Assembly: GCA_003455605.1 (NCBI GenBank)
Contig: DMQR01000199.1
Location: forward strand, 1 to 9,918
Direction of reading: 5' to 3'
Source of the DNA: Cryomorphaceae bacterium
GTDB lineage: Bacteria > Bacteroidota > Bacteroidia > Flavobacteriales > Schleiferiaceae
DNA: 9,918 nt
Under the pieces are notes generated by a model, which worked only from the letters and a program-made list of their open reading frames with translations, made no database searches and was not told the DNA's origin. Made by a program: the position numbers and the translations under genes. This document shows positions 1 through 7,587 of the stretch, piece after piece; the stretch's first letter is position 1; every line of letters begins with the position of its first letter.

Positions 1-141
1 TGGGATTTTAAGGGTCCGCTTCAGATTCCAAAGGCAGGTCGCCGGTCGTTGTTGGAGGGCTTGGAGCGCTTCATGAATATCCATCTCGACGGTTTTGGGA
101 CGTTTAAAAGCTTGGAGGTTCTGAGCGAGCTGTTTGCCTAG
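1..141 (+). CDS. recO: DNA repair protein RecO, C-terminal end (5' truncated by window edge)
   Basis: Frame 1 is open from base 1 and ends with TAG at 139-141, giving the last 46 residues of a protein whose start lies outside the window. The tail reads HLDGFGTFKSLEVLSELFA. It closely resembles the end of flavobacterial RecO as I remember it (a Tyr/Phe-rich helix, then HLDGF, a short linker, KSLEVL and a short hydrophobic end). RecO is a recombination mediator of the RecFOR pathway; it binds single-stranded DNA and helps load RecA. None of the N-terminal OB-fold is visible, so the call rests on the C-terminal motif alone. The next gene is 189 bp downstream, so no operon with it is obvious. Confidence 0.82.
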   Translation, partial: WDFKGPLQIPKAGRRSLLEGLERFMNIHLDGFGTFKSLEVLSELFA

Positions 142-330
142 GGGTCAGAAAAGTGCGAAAAAATGTGGTTTTTGGTTTGTTTTTGCACGAAATCAGAAGA
201 AAATGGGATGAAATTGGGCCCGAATCAGCCAAAAGTGGGAAAACGCGCCAATTTACATGACACGTTGACAAGGCTTCGCTGTTGGACCACTTTTTGCTAC
301 CTTACCCAAAGTAACTAATTAACTATTTAT
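142..330. other. Intergenic spacer between recO and the SPFH gene
   Basis: This 189-bp A/T-rich non-coding spacer holds an imperfect inverted repeat at 153-188 (GTGC, an unpaired G, A-run; then T-run, GCAC). No T-tract follows the second arm, so it is a poor intrinsic terminator candidate on the plus strand. The last 20 bases before the ATG at 331 are almost pure A/T, a usual leader in Bacteroidota. A weak promoter candidate lies at 265-296. I see no RNA gene and no convincing small gene here. Confidence 0.5.
265..296 (+). promoter_or_regulatory. Weak promoter candidate for the SPFH gene
   Basis: TTGACA at 265-270 is followed, 18 bp later, by ACTTTTTG at 289-296. The latter matches the TTTG half but not the leading TA of the Bacteroidota -7 element TAnnTTTG. 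Spacing and location, about 35 bp before the ATG, are plausible, but the sequence match is weak. Confidence 0.22.
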
Positions 331-1140
331 ATGAATCCATCTTTTCCAAAATGGCTTATCCCAGCCTTTGGTATTTTTTTATTCGTCATTATCTTCTCTT
401 CGCGTTTGTTCGTGAAAATTGATGCCGGGGAGGCGGGCGTTCAGTATGACCTATTCGCCGGTTTGAAAGTTGATAAAGTATTCGATCAAGGGTTGAAAAT
501 AATCGCTCCTTGGAACCGTATGTACATTTACAGCACGCGCATCCAGGAAGACCGTTCGGTGATGGAGGTATTGAGTGCCAATGGTCTAACAATTCGCGCC
601 GAACTTTCATACCGCTACCGTCCGATCGAAGCGAACATAGGCTACCTCCATAATGAGGTCGGGGAGAACTATCACGAGCGCATCGTGATTCCGGAAATTC
701 GTTCTGCGACGCGCGAAGTTATTGGTAAATATTTGCCGGAAGAGCTCTATAGCTCGAAGCGTGATAGCATTCAAACAGAAATCTTTAATCTTGCGGCTAC
801 GCGTATCAAAGAGAAGTTCATCGAGTTGGATGCGGTATTAATACGTGACGTAGGACTACCGGAGAAATTGAAGCAAGCAATTGAGCGCAAGTTGGAGCAA
901 GAGCAGGTGGCACTCGAGTACGAGTTCCGTTTGACTCGAGCCGAGAAAGAAGCCGAGCGTCAGCGCATTGAGGCAGAAGGTAAGGCTGCGGCAAACCGCA
1001 TCTTGAGCCGGTCTTTAACAGACAAGGTGTTGTCAGACAAAGGAATAGAGGCTACATTGCGATTGGCGGAGAGTCCAAACACCAAGGTGGTTATCGTTGG
1101 TGGTGAGGATGGGTTACCTTTAATTCTCGGGAACAACTAG
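331..1140 (+). CDS. Prohibitin-like SPFH/band 7 membrane protein
   Basis: This 269-residue protein has an N-terminal membrane anchor (about 8-27, hydrophobic, flanked by K7 and R25). An SPFH/band 7 domain follows at roughly 28-185: it opens with VKIDAGEAGVQYDLFAG and carries the prohibitin-type segments FDQGLKIIAPW and IRAELSYRYRP. A charged helical stretch at about 176-222, rich in Glu, Arg, Lys and Ala (KLEQEQVALEYEFRLTRAEK), is predicted coiled coil. A short hydrophobic C-terminus ends in GLPLILGNN. Prohibitin-family proteins form large ring- or cage-like membrane assemblies and often modulate the FtsH protease; that is family knowledge, and no protease gene is adjacent here. Length fits prohibitins (about 270-300). 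The ATG at 331 follows an A/T-only leader and no better start exists. A strong terminator follows at 1167-1195, so this is probably a single-gene unit or the end of one with recO. Confidence 0.88.
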   Translation: MNPSFPKWLIPAFGIFLFVIIFSSRLFVKIDAGEAGVQYDLFAGLKVDKVFDQGLKIIAPWNRMYIYSTRIQEDRSVMEVLSANGLTIRAELSYRYRPIEANIGYLHNEVGENYHERIVIPEIRSATREVIGKYLPEELYSSKRDSIQTEIFNLAATRIKEKFIELDAVLIRDVGLPEKLKQAIERKLEQEQVALEYEFRLTRAEKEAERQRIEAEGKAAANRILSRSLTDKVLSDKGIEATLRLAESPNTKVVIVGGEDGLPLILGNN

Positions 1141-1166
1141 TCTCAAAAGTGACATTATTTTAGTTC

Positions 1167-1195
1167 AAGGCGGCCTATTTTGGTCGCCTTTTTTT
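1167..1195 (+). terminator. Intrinsic terminator after the SPFH gene
   Basis: A 9-bp stem (1167-1175 with 1182-1190, one G-T wobble) and a 6-base loop run directly into a T-tract at 1189-1195. It starts 26 bp after the stop codon at 1140. The A-run before the stem is short, so activity on the opposite strand is unlikely. Confidence 0.85.
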
Positions 1196-1240
1196 ATATT
1201 CACCTACCCTTAACCGGCAGTGAACCAACTACATTGCACT

Positions 1241-1960
1241 ATGGAACTACATGTTGCACTCACTCCGGACACTTTGCTCTACTGGTTTGGTTGGGTACTA
1301 TCTATTTTAATAATAGTCCTTCCTATTTGGCTAGGGAGAAATCTTAGCATTCGAGGACGCCATACGTTTGAACGTGCATGGGCAATATTGCTCATGATAT
1401 CTCTTGTCATAATGACCTGTATGTCGGTGAGCCGTGGGGAATTTACCTGGGGTGGCAGTTTACCTATTCATATGTGTGGTTTTTCTCGCTTACTGATTAT
1501 TGGGTATTTCTTACTCGGTAAGAAGTGGATGGGGGAATTGGTCACCTTCACCGGTATCGCCGGTGGATTGCAGAGCCTCGTGACACCTGAATTCACCCAT
1601 GGTATTAACGCGGTGTATGTTTTTGATTACTATATCAACCATGCGTCTATCATTGCAGTGGGTCTATACATTATATATGTCCATCAACAGCCGCTTCAGA
1701 AAGGCGCTTGGTTGCGCAACTTCGGGCGTATTCAGCTCATGGCCGTTATTGCTGTAGGAGTAAATTTATTGACGGGAGGGAACTACATGTACTTGATGGA
1801 GCCCCCAATCGCGGACAATCCATTAATAATTACCAGTGAAACATTTCCGTACATGTATGTGGTGTTCTTCGAGTTGTTCGCAGCATTGAACTTCCTGCTT
1901 ATTGAAGTGGTCTTGCGTCGCATTCGCATACGGAATTCGATCGGTGTACGGGTCGTATAG
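1241..1960 (+). CDS. YwaF/TIGR02206-type integral membrane protein (TMEM164-like)
   Basis: This 239-residue polytopic membrane protein has about six to seven hydrophobic segments (roughly 14-32, 46-62, 82-92, 101-114, 134-147, 164-178, 203-223) and ends in a basic tail (RRIRIRN). Its pattern matches the bacterial YwaF/TIGR02206 family: SLPIHMC at 73-79, GIAGGLQSLVTPE at 105-117, an INH motif with H134, VNLLTGGNYMYL at 174-185, then Pro and a late TFPYMYVVFFEL helix. The family is distantly related to eukaryotic TMEM164, for which acyltransferase activity on ether phospholipids has been reported. I recall that this work pointed to a conserved Cys and His; C79 and H134 are the likely equivalents, but function in bacteria is unknown and this is inference. 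The frame also permits a GTG start at 1220; I chose the ATG at 1241 because family members begin shortly before the first helix. A terminator precedes it and a promoter follows, so it is probably transcribed alone. Confidence 0.8.
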   Translation: MELHVALTPDTLLYWFGWVLSILIIVLPIWLGRNLSIRGRHTFERAWAILLMISLVIMTCMSVSRGEFTWGGSLPIHMCGFSRLLIIGYFLLGKKWMGELVTFTGIAGGLQSLVTPEFTHGINAVYVFDYYINHASIIAVGLYIIYVHQQPLQKGAWLRNFGRIQLMAVIAVGVNLLTGGNYMYLMEPPIADNPLIITSETFPYMYVVFFELFAALNFLLIEVVLRRIRIRNSIGVRVV

Positions 1961-1981
1961 AACTTTTACATATTCACAACA

Positions 1982-2010
1982 TTTTAGGCCAATATAGTCT
2001 TATATATTTG
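1982..2010 (+). promoter_or_regulatory. Promoter candidate for the outer-membrane receptor gene
   Basis: TATATTTG at 2003-2010 is an exact match to the Bacteroidota primary-sigma -7 element TAnnTTTG. A T-rich block (TTTTAG, 1982-1987) lies about 17 bp upstream, where the -33 TTTG element is expected, but matches it imperfectly. It would give a leader of about 60 bases before the ATG at 2077. The 116-bp gap 1961-2076 holds no other feature I can support. Confidence 0.45.
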
Positions 2011-2076
2011 GGCTGCCGTTATTGCAAGCTTTTGCTATTCGGTTAAACCCTTGACCCAAATAACCGTCTTTAACTC

Positions 2077-4551
2077 ATGACGAATCAACTTTTCAAGGTC
2101 TTCGTGACCTTCTTCTTTAGCCTCAGCATTCCTGTCATGGCTCAACAACCTGGAGGTCGCGGTGGATTCGACCCTTCTAAAATGCCTAAGATTGGCAAGA
2201 TCTCTGGTATCCTGGTAGATTCAGAAACCCAAGAACCTTTGGTCTTCGCGGCGATTAAAGTTACGAGTAAACTCAGCGAAGATTTGGTCACTGGTGGCAT
2301 GTCGAATGAAAAGGGTCAGTTCATGGTGGAAGGCATCGCTTTGGGTCCTAGTACCCTAGAATTTGCTTTTGTGGGCTACAAAACCTTGTATCAAGAAATC
2401 CGACTGGGACGTGATGGTATAGAAAAAGATCTAGGCATCATTTCTCTTGTTTCTTCAGGTATTGAGCTGGAAGAGGTTACAGTCGAAGCGGAAGGCCAAT
2501 TCATGACGAACGAAATAGACCGTAAAGTTTACGATCCGTCAAAACTCATCTTGAGTAAGACGGGGTCAGCCAGCGACATCTTAGAAAATATTCCGTCTAT
2601 AGAACTCGATATAGAAGGTAATATCACCCTACGCGGGTCGAACGCTGTACGTATTATGATTGACGGTCGCCCGTCGCGCTTCACCGGTGAAGATTTGAGC
2701 ACGCTCTTGCAGGCCCTGCCGGGGAACAGTATTGATAAGATTGAGGTGATGACTAACCCTTCAGCGAAATATGATCCCGACGGTACGGCCGGTATGATTA
2801 ATATCGTACTTAAGAAAAGTGCCCTCCAAGGGTTGAATGGGTCTTTGAATACCTCATGGTCTGGGGCGGACCGAGTGCGTGCTGGCGCGAATTTCAACTT
2901 CAAAAACGACAATATTAATTATTTCTTTAATGCCGGGCATAGCTCTGGACGCTATCCTAGATCAAATTGGTCGAGTAGGGTTAGTCAACTTATGGACGGC
3001 ATGTACACCACCTATCAAGAGGCAGAGGGTTTTAGTGGCCGCAATGGAAATAACATCAAGGCAGGAATAGATTGGACCCCGAGCACCAAGCATACCTTTA
3101 CACTACAGGGGACCATCAACCAAGGAATTCGTCCGCGTTTTGAGGACAATAGTTTAGATTGGACGACTCCTTTTGACGCCTATACCATCGTTCAATTATC
3201 AGAAGAAAACGGTACGAGTTGGAACAATAGCGTAGACGCTATTTATGATTGGAAACCCTCTAAAGAAGAGTTCTTGAATCTACGCATGTCTTACACAGAT
3301 GGAATGCGCGACGATCGCATGGATTTTGAGCAGGACACGCTCGGGGTATTTGGCGGTAAAACCCCTTCGATGCGCTACAACACGCACAGCTACGGCGACC
3401 AATGGGAGTTCAATGGATTGGCAGATTATACCAAGAAATGGGGCGAATCTACCAGACTGGAATCTGGGGTTAAGGTGATTATGCGTGATGACCTCGACGG
3501 TTTTGAGCGCTTCAATACCGATATTAACACTGGTGTAACGGCTATTGATTCGCTGAGCGTGAACGATTTCTTATATTCTGAGAACATTTTTGCGGCGTAC
3601 ACAAATTATGGATTCAAGAAAGGGAAATGGGGGTACCAGATTGGGTTACGCGCTGAGCAAGCCAACATAACTGCGACCCAGATCACTCAGGATTCGACTT
3701 TCTACAACAACTACTTCCAAGTATATCCAAGCGCCTTTTTGACCTACGAAATTGCACGCGGTCGCGAGTTGAACTTCAGCTATAGCCGGCGTGTTCAGCG
3801 CCCAGGCGGCCGCCAGCTCAATCCTTTCATTGACTATAGTGACCCGTTCAACTTACGACAAGGGAACCCATATCTCTTGCCGGAATTTAGCGGGGCTTAT
3901 GAAGCAGGGTATACCCACATCATGAAGAAAGGCGGCACAGTGACCGCAAATATGTTTTTCCGTGATAAGAGTAACATGATTAATTGGTACAGCATTGTCG
4001 ATAGCGCGGGAATTAATTTGACCACTTTTCGCAACTTGAATGAAGGAGAAGATGCAGGACTGGAATTGAACTACAGAGGTAAGTTAGGTAACAAGGGAGG
4101 CTTTGTTAGCTTTGGGGGAAATTATTTCTATAACCAAGTGCGTGGTAAAGTGGACGGCAGAGATTTAGAGAATAGCGGTTTTGGTTTTGCCCTGAATGGG
4201 ATGATTAGTACCCCCCTTTGGAAAAATGCCAGCGTGCAGCTGATGGGAAATTACCGTAGCAAAAGAGTAGGTGCCCAGGGTATTGGGCGTCCATTTTATT
4301 TCGTAGGTGGTGGATTCAAACAAGGCTTCTTGGACGACAGATTGAACTTTTCCATCAATTGTCGAGACATCTTCAACACGATGGGATGGAACTATGAGAG
4401 TGCCGGGCCTAATTGGACGCAGGAGGGTCAATTTCGGTGGATGTCCCGTGTGGTACAGTTTGGACTCACCTACAACTTTGGTGAAGTGCAGCGCAGACGT
4501 CGTGATATGAATCGCGGTGGAGGTGGAGACATGGATATGGAGATGTACTAG
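2077..4551 (+). CDS. TonB-dependent receptor-like outer-membrane beta-barrel protein
   Basis: This 824-residue outer-membrane protein starts with a signal peptide of about 22 residues (cleavage after VMA). A short Gly/Arg-rich linker (QQPGGRGGFDPSKMPK) follows. Next comes a carboxypeptidase-regulatory-like Ig fold at about 39-125 (GKISGILVDSETQEPLVFA, then GQFMVEGIALG and FAFVGYKT). A TonB-receptor plug occupies about 160-247 (ASDILENIPSIELD, ITLRGSNAVRIMIDGRPS, IDKIEVMTNPSAKYDPDGTA, GMINIVLKK). The rest is a C-terminal barrel carrying the segment LNPFIDYSDPFNLRQGNPYL near 580-600, typical of the outer-membrane beta-barrel family (Pfam OMP_b-brl_3). The last strand ends near 802 (FGLTYNFG), and a tail rich in Arg, Gly, Asp and Met follows. 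No obvious TonB box is visible. No SusD partner lies beside it, so a glycan-uptake locus is not indicated and the substrate cannot be predicted. A promoter candidate precedes it and a terminator follows it. Confidence 0.9.
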   Translation: MTNQLFKVFVTFFFSLSIPVMAQQPGGRGGFDPSKMPKIGKISGILVDSETQEPLVFAAIKVTSKLSEDLVTGGMSNEKGQFMVEGIALGPSTLEFAFVGYKTLYQEIRLGRDGIEKDLGIISLVSSGIELEEVTVEAEGQFMTNEIDRKVYDPSKLILSKTGSASDILENIPSIELDIEGNITLRGSNAVRIMIDGRPSRFTGEDLSTLLQALPGNSIDKIEVMTNPSAKYDPDGTAGMINIVLKKSALQGLNGSLNTSWSGADRVRAGANFNFKNDNINYFFNAGHSSGRYPRSNWSSRVSQLMDGMYTTYQEAEGFSGRNGNNIKAGIDWTPSTKHTFTLQGTINQGIRPRFEDNSLDWTTPFDAYTIVQLSEENGTSWNNSVDAIYDWKPSKEEFLNLRMSYTDGMRDDRMDFEQDTLGVFGGKTPSMRYNTHSYGDQWEFNGLADYTKKWGESTRLESGVKVIMRDDLDGFERFNTDINTGVTAIDSLSVNDFLYSENIFAAYTNYGFKKGKWGYQIGLRAEQANITATQITQDSTFYNNYFQVYPSAFLTYEIARGRELNFSYSRRVQRPGGRQLNPFIDYSDPFNLRQGNPYLLPEFSGAYEAGYTHIMKKGGTVTANMFFRDKSNMINWYSIVDSAGINLTTFRNLNEGEDAGLELNYRGKLGNKGGFVSFGGNYFYNQVRGKVDGRDLENSGFGFALNGMISTPLWKNASVQLMGNYRSKRVGAQGIGRPFYFVGGGFKQGFLDDRLNFSINCRDIFNTMGWNYESAGPNWTQEGQFRWMSRVVQFGLTYNFGEVQRRRRDMNRGGGGDMDMEMY

Positions 4552-4568
4552 GAAAGCAACAAGAATTC

Positions 4569-4599
4569 AAAAGCTTCGGATTCGTTCGGGGCTTTTTTT
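4569..4599 (+). terminator. Intrinsic terminator after the receptor gene
   Basis: A 12-bp stem (4569-4580 with 4585-4596, including three G-T wobbles) closes on a TTCG loop at 4581-4584 and runs into a T-tract at 4593-4599. It lies 17 bp after the stop at 4551. The A-run at the start of the stem could also let it act weakly on the minus strand, but no minus-strand gene reads into it. Confidence 0.85.
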
Positions 4600-4621
4600 A
4601 TTTTAGAGCAAACCATTGGTT

Positions 4622-5287
4622 ATGAAAAAGCTTCTTTTCCTCTTTTTATTTTTGCCTCTGTCACTCTTTGCTGAGGTTCTCCCGTGTCCGCTATCTTTAC
4701 CCGTGGTTTATGACCTGACCGGTGCCATTGACGAAGGATATTTTGTGGTGGTAGTGGTTACAGATCAGGCTGAGAACTCTGAATTTTCCTTTGATTCGGA
4801 AACGGATTATTTGACGCTTTATACAGATGCCCAATTCTATTATACCCTCTGCCAAGATTCTGCAGGACATCAACAGTTCTTGTATATGGGGCCTCAAGAA
4901 GCAGGAGGAGGCGTGGCCATTCAGGAGTTGAAACCCTTACCTTCGAGTTTGAATCAAGGGTTTAAGGTTGCCGGTATTGGTACGCTAATATCAATGGGAG
5001 CGGGTATCGGAACCTGGATATATTTTGTTGCTACGGATACGGGCGATTTTTTGATGGTACTAGTCGGGCTTTTTGTAGGAGCCTTTGTAGCAGCTGCCGG
5101 AATTATGCTAAGTGCGCTTTTGGGATTAGTCAAAGGAGTTCAAGTCTCTATGAAAAATAAAAGAGAAGTGGCACGTCGTAAAAAAAGCCTTGGTTACGGC
5201 TCGTCGAGTAGCACCTTCACTGTCACCCCGTTGGATCGGGAAACAGTACCTTCGGAGTACTTGGAAAAATTAGACCCTTCGATCTAA
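4622..5287 (+). CDS. Hypothetical exported/membrane protein, signal peptide plus two transmembrane segments
   Basis: I do not recognise a family for this 221-residue protein. Residues 1-17 form a clear signal peptide (MKK, a Leu/Phe-rich core, SLFA, cleavage before E18). Residues 18-113 are a small extracytoplasmic region, with hydrophobic beta-like strands (EGYFVVVVVTD, TDYLTLYTDAQFYYTL) and cysteines at 22 and 77 that could form a disulfide. Two hydrophobic segments follow (about 114-137 and 142-171). A strongly basic stretch (KNKREVARRKK, 178-188) and a polar Ser-rich tail suggest a C-terminus on the cytoplasmic side. The ATG at 4622 is preferred over a TTG two codons upstream because it starts directly with the MKK signal peptide. 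The stop overlaps the stop of the convergent PBP gene by 4 bp. The preceding terminator implies its own promoter, but none is clear in the short gap. Confidence 0.68.
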   Translation: MKKLLFLFLFLPLSLFAEVLPCPLSLPVVYDLTGAIDEGYFVVVVVTDQAENSEFSFDSETDYLTLYTDAQFYYTLCQDSAGHQQFLYMGPQEAGGGVAIQELKPLPSSLNQGFKVAGIGTLISMGAGIGTWIYFVATDTGDFLMVLVGLFVGAFVAAAGIMLSALLGLVKGVQVSMKNKREVARRKKSLGYGSSSSTFTVTPLDRETVPSEYLEKLDPSI

Positions 5288-7587
5288 AATTCTTCATCGA
5301 AATCATCGCCTTCTCCTGGGAAATTAAAGCTGGTAGGTACACAATCTACGTCTACCCCAAGGTCACCTTTTGGACGTTCGAAAGATTGCATGCTTATGCC
5401 TAGATCTGGATTGGCGTAGTTCTTCTTCATATACAACGCCCAGATAGGAAGGGCTGCGGTAGCTCCTTGTCCGTAGTATGTTCCTAAGCCTCCACCAAAG
5501 TGCGCCGCACGATCCTCACATCCAGTCCATATTCCGGTAATCAAGTTCGGTACTGCCCCCATGAACCAACCGTCGGATTGATTTTGAGTTGTCCCCGTTT
5601 TACCCGCGATTTCGTTGGTGAATTCGTATGGATATCCCGTGACTACATTTTCTCTGTATTTGATATAATCATGACGTAATCGCATACCGGTTCCGTCTTC
5701 GGTTACCCCCATTAAAAGCTTCAAAATAATATAGGCGTCCTTATCACTCATCACCTGACGGGTTTCAGGAGTGAATTCTTCCAACACGGTGCCATTTTTA
5801 TCCTCTATACGAGTAATCATAATGGGCTCAACATAGCGTCCTTTATTGACGAACGTGGTGTAGGATCCGACCATCTCGTAGACGCTGAGGTCAACGGTTC
5901 CCAATGCGATAGAAGGTACCTCCGGAATATCTCCTGTGATTCCCATCTGTTTGGCCAAACGAATGACCGGTCGAGGGCCGACCTGTTTCATAAGGAATGT
6001 AGTGACTGTATTTGTTGAATTTGCCAAGGCATGCTTTAAGCTCTTTGTACCGCCATATTTATCATCAGAATTTGACGGACACCAATCTTCCAATAGCCCA
6101 AATTCGCCTTTTTCAATACAGATTTTGGCGTTCGGAACTTGGAGACAAGGACTGTAGTTCTTCTCCAAGATGGCCGTAGCGTAGACGAAGGGCTTGAAGG
6201 TAGAACCTACTTGGCGCTTCCCTTGCTTGACGTGGTCGTACTTGAAGTATTGGTAGTCGTTTCCACCGACCCAAGCTTTGACGAATCCGGTTTGCGGTTC
6301 GACACTCATCAGTCCGACCTGGTATAAAGCCTTGTAATACATAATGCTGTCCATTGGGGACATCACCGTATCCATATCGCCTTGCCAAGTAAAGAGGGTC
6401 ATCGGAATCTTGGTATTGAACACGTCACGGATACTGTCCATGCTTGCACCTTTCTTTTTAAGGCCCCGGTAGCGCTGCGTATTTTTCATCGCTCGGTCGA
6501 GAATGGCCTTGACATTATCTGCGGGGTTTTCTTCGAAGTAGAACGGTCCGTATTTGCGGTCTTCCTTGATGATATCAAAGACGCGTTGGAGGTTGCTCAT
6601 GTGCTCTTGCACGGCTTCCTCTGCGTTCGCTTGAATTTCTGCGTTGATGGTGGTGGAAATCTTAAGACCGCCGCTGTAAAGGTCGAGCTTACGACTGGTG
6701 CGTTTTTCGTAGTTCTTGATCCAATCCTTCATATAGCCGCGCAGGTATTCGCGGAAGTACGGTGCTAGACCAGCGTTGTGGCTTTGTGGACGAAAGTTGA
6801 GTTGTAGTGGGATTTGCTGGAGACTGTCCTTTTCGGCTGCTGTGATCATTCCATTGCGCACCATTTGAACGAAGACCTGATTGCGACGGAGCTTGGTGCG
6901 ATCTGGATAGCGCTTGGGGTTGTATAGCGAAGGATTCTTTGCCATGGCCACAAAGACTGCGGCTTCCTCAATGTTGAGATCAATAGGTTTCTTGTTGAAG
7001 TAAGTGCGTGCGGCAGAATTAATACCCACGGCCTGGTATAGGAAATCAAGCTGGTTCAGGTAGAGAGCGATAATTTCCTCTTTTGTGTAGAGTCGTTCAA
7101 GGCGAACAGCAATGACCCACTCTCCGAACTTCTGCATGATGCGTTGAATGAGGTTGGTGGCCGGTTCTGAGAACTGCATTTTGGCCAATTGTTGCGTCAA
7201 TGTCGATCCCCCGCCTTTTCTTCCAAGGTAGGCGACTGCGCGAATCAATGCTTCTGCATCGACTCCACTGTGGGAATAGAAACGCTCGTCTTCCGTAGCC
7301 ACCAAGGCCTTACCTAACCACGGGCTTAGCTCTTCGTAGGTGGCAGCGGTGCGGTTTTCGCGGTAGAACGTGCCCAAGACCTCATAGTCTTGAGAAATGA
7401 TTTGGGTGGCAAGTTTGGTATCTGGGTTGGCAATTTGCTCAATATTAGGCAACGGGTAAAAGATTTCCTCGACCGTTAAAGACAGCATGAGGGTTAGCCC
7501 CCAAACCGGGCTGGTAATTGCGACGATGGTCCAGATCACCTGCTTGCGGAATGACCGCGGCTTCTTGGGAGTGGGGGTTGTTGCCAT
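5284..7587 (-). CDS. Class A penicillin-binding protein (PBP1A-type bifunctional transglycosylase/transpeptidase)
   Basis: This 767-residue bifunctional peptidoglycan synthase polymerises lipid II into glycan strands and cross-links the stem peptides in the periplasm. After a basic N-terminus (KKPRSFRK), one membrane helix spans about 16-39. The glycosyltransferase 51 domain shows EDERFYSHSG (99-108, catalytic E99), GGSTLTQQLAK (126-136), QKFGEW (152-157, second Glu at 156) and LERLYTKEEIIALYLN (163-178). The transpeptidase domain shows STFK (462-465, nucleophile S462), STN (524-526) and KTGTT (663-667), so both active sites look intact. The C-terminus is acidic (GDDFDEEF). The frame extends upstream to a TTG that overlaps porZ. 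I chose the ATG at 7585-7587 because it directly precedes the usual basic segment; the leader is A/T-rich with no Shine-Dalgarno sequence. It lies 34 bp downstream of porZ and is probably in the same operon. mrcA or ponA would be the usual name. Confidence 0.95.
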   Translation of the reverse strand: MATTPTPKKPRSFRKQVIWTIVAITSPVWGLTLMLSLTVEEIFYPLPNIEQIANPDTKLATQIISQDYEVLGTFYRENRTAATYEELSPWLGKALVATEDERFYSHSGVDAEALIRAVAYLGRKGGGSTLTQQLAKMQFSEPATNLIQRIMQKFGEWVIAVRLERLYTKEEIIALYLNQLDFLYQAVGINSAARTYFNKKPIDLNIEEAAVFVAMAKNPSLYNPKRYPDRTKLRRNQVFVQMVRNGMITAAEKDSLQQIPLQLNFRPQSHNAGLAPYFREYLRGYMKDWIKNYEKRTSRKLDLYSGGLKISTTINAEIQANAEEAVQEHMSNLQRVFDIIKEDRKYGPFYFEENPADNVKAILDRAMKNTQRYRGLKKKGASMDSIRDVFNTKIPMTLFTWQGDMDTVMSPMDSIMYYKALYQVGLMSVEPQTGFVKAWVGGNDYQYFKYDHVKQGKRQVGSTFKPFVYATAILEKNYSPCLQVPNAKICIEKGEFGLLEDWCPSNSDDKYGGTKSLKHALANSTNTVTTFLMKQVGPRPVIRLAKQMGITGDIPEVPSIALGTVDLSVYEMVGSYTTFVNKGRYVEPIMITRIEDKNGTVLEEFTPETRQVMSDKDAYIILKLLMGVTEDGTGMRLRHDYIKYRENVVTGYPYEFTNEIAGKTGTTQNQSDGWFMGAVPNLITGIWTGCEDRAAHFGGGLGTYYGQGATAALPIWALYMKKNYANPDLGISMQSFERPKGDLGVDVDCVPTSFNFPGEGDDFDEEF

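Noticed and set aside
153..188. Inverted repeat after recO as a terminator
   Set aside because: The stem has a bulge and a loop of about 16 bases, and no T-tract follows the second arm on the plus strand.
208..318. 36-codon open frame in the recO-SPFH spacer
   Set aside because: No recognisable motif or helix, no supporting upstream signal, and it overlaps the promoter candidate; it looks like chance.
1220..1240. GTG start adding seven residues to the YwaF-like protein
   Set aside because: The ATG at 1241 is in frame and close to the first helix; the extra residues add nothing recognisable. The GTG cannot be fully excluded.
2529..2912. 127-codon minus-strand open frame inside the receptor gene
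   Set aside because: It is antisense to the conserved plug domain; its sequence has no recognisable features.
2077..4551. SusC-type glycan-uptake (PUL) receptor
   Set aside because: No SusD gene or carbohydrate-active enzyme is adjacent, and the length (824) and barrel motifs fit the shorter outer-membrane beta-barrel family better than SusC (about 1000 residues).
4616..4621. TTG start two codons before the MKK signal peptide
   Set aside because: The ATG at 4622 is a stronger start codon and yields a standard signal peptide.
6382..6768. 128-codon plus-strand open frame inside the PBP gene
   Set aside because: It lies wholly antisense to a PBP gene with intact motifs on both sides and shows no independent coding signal.
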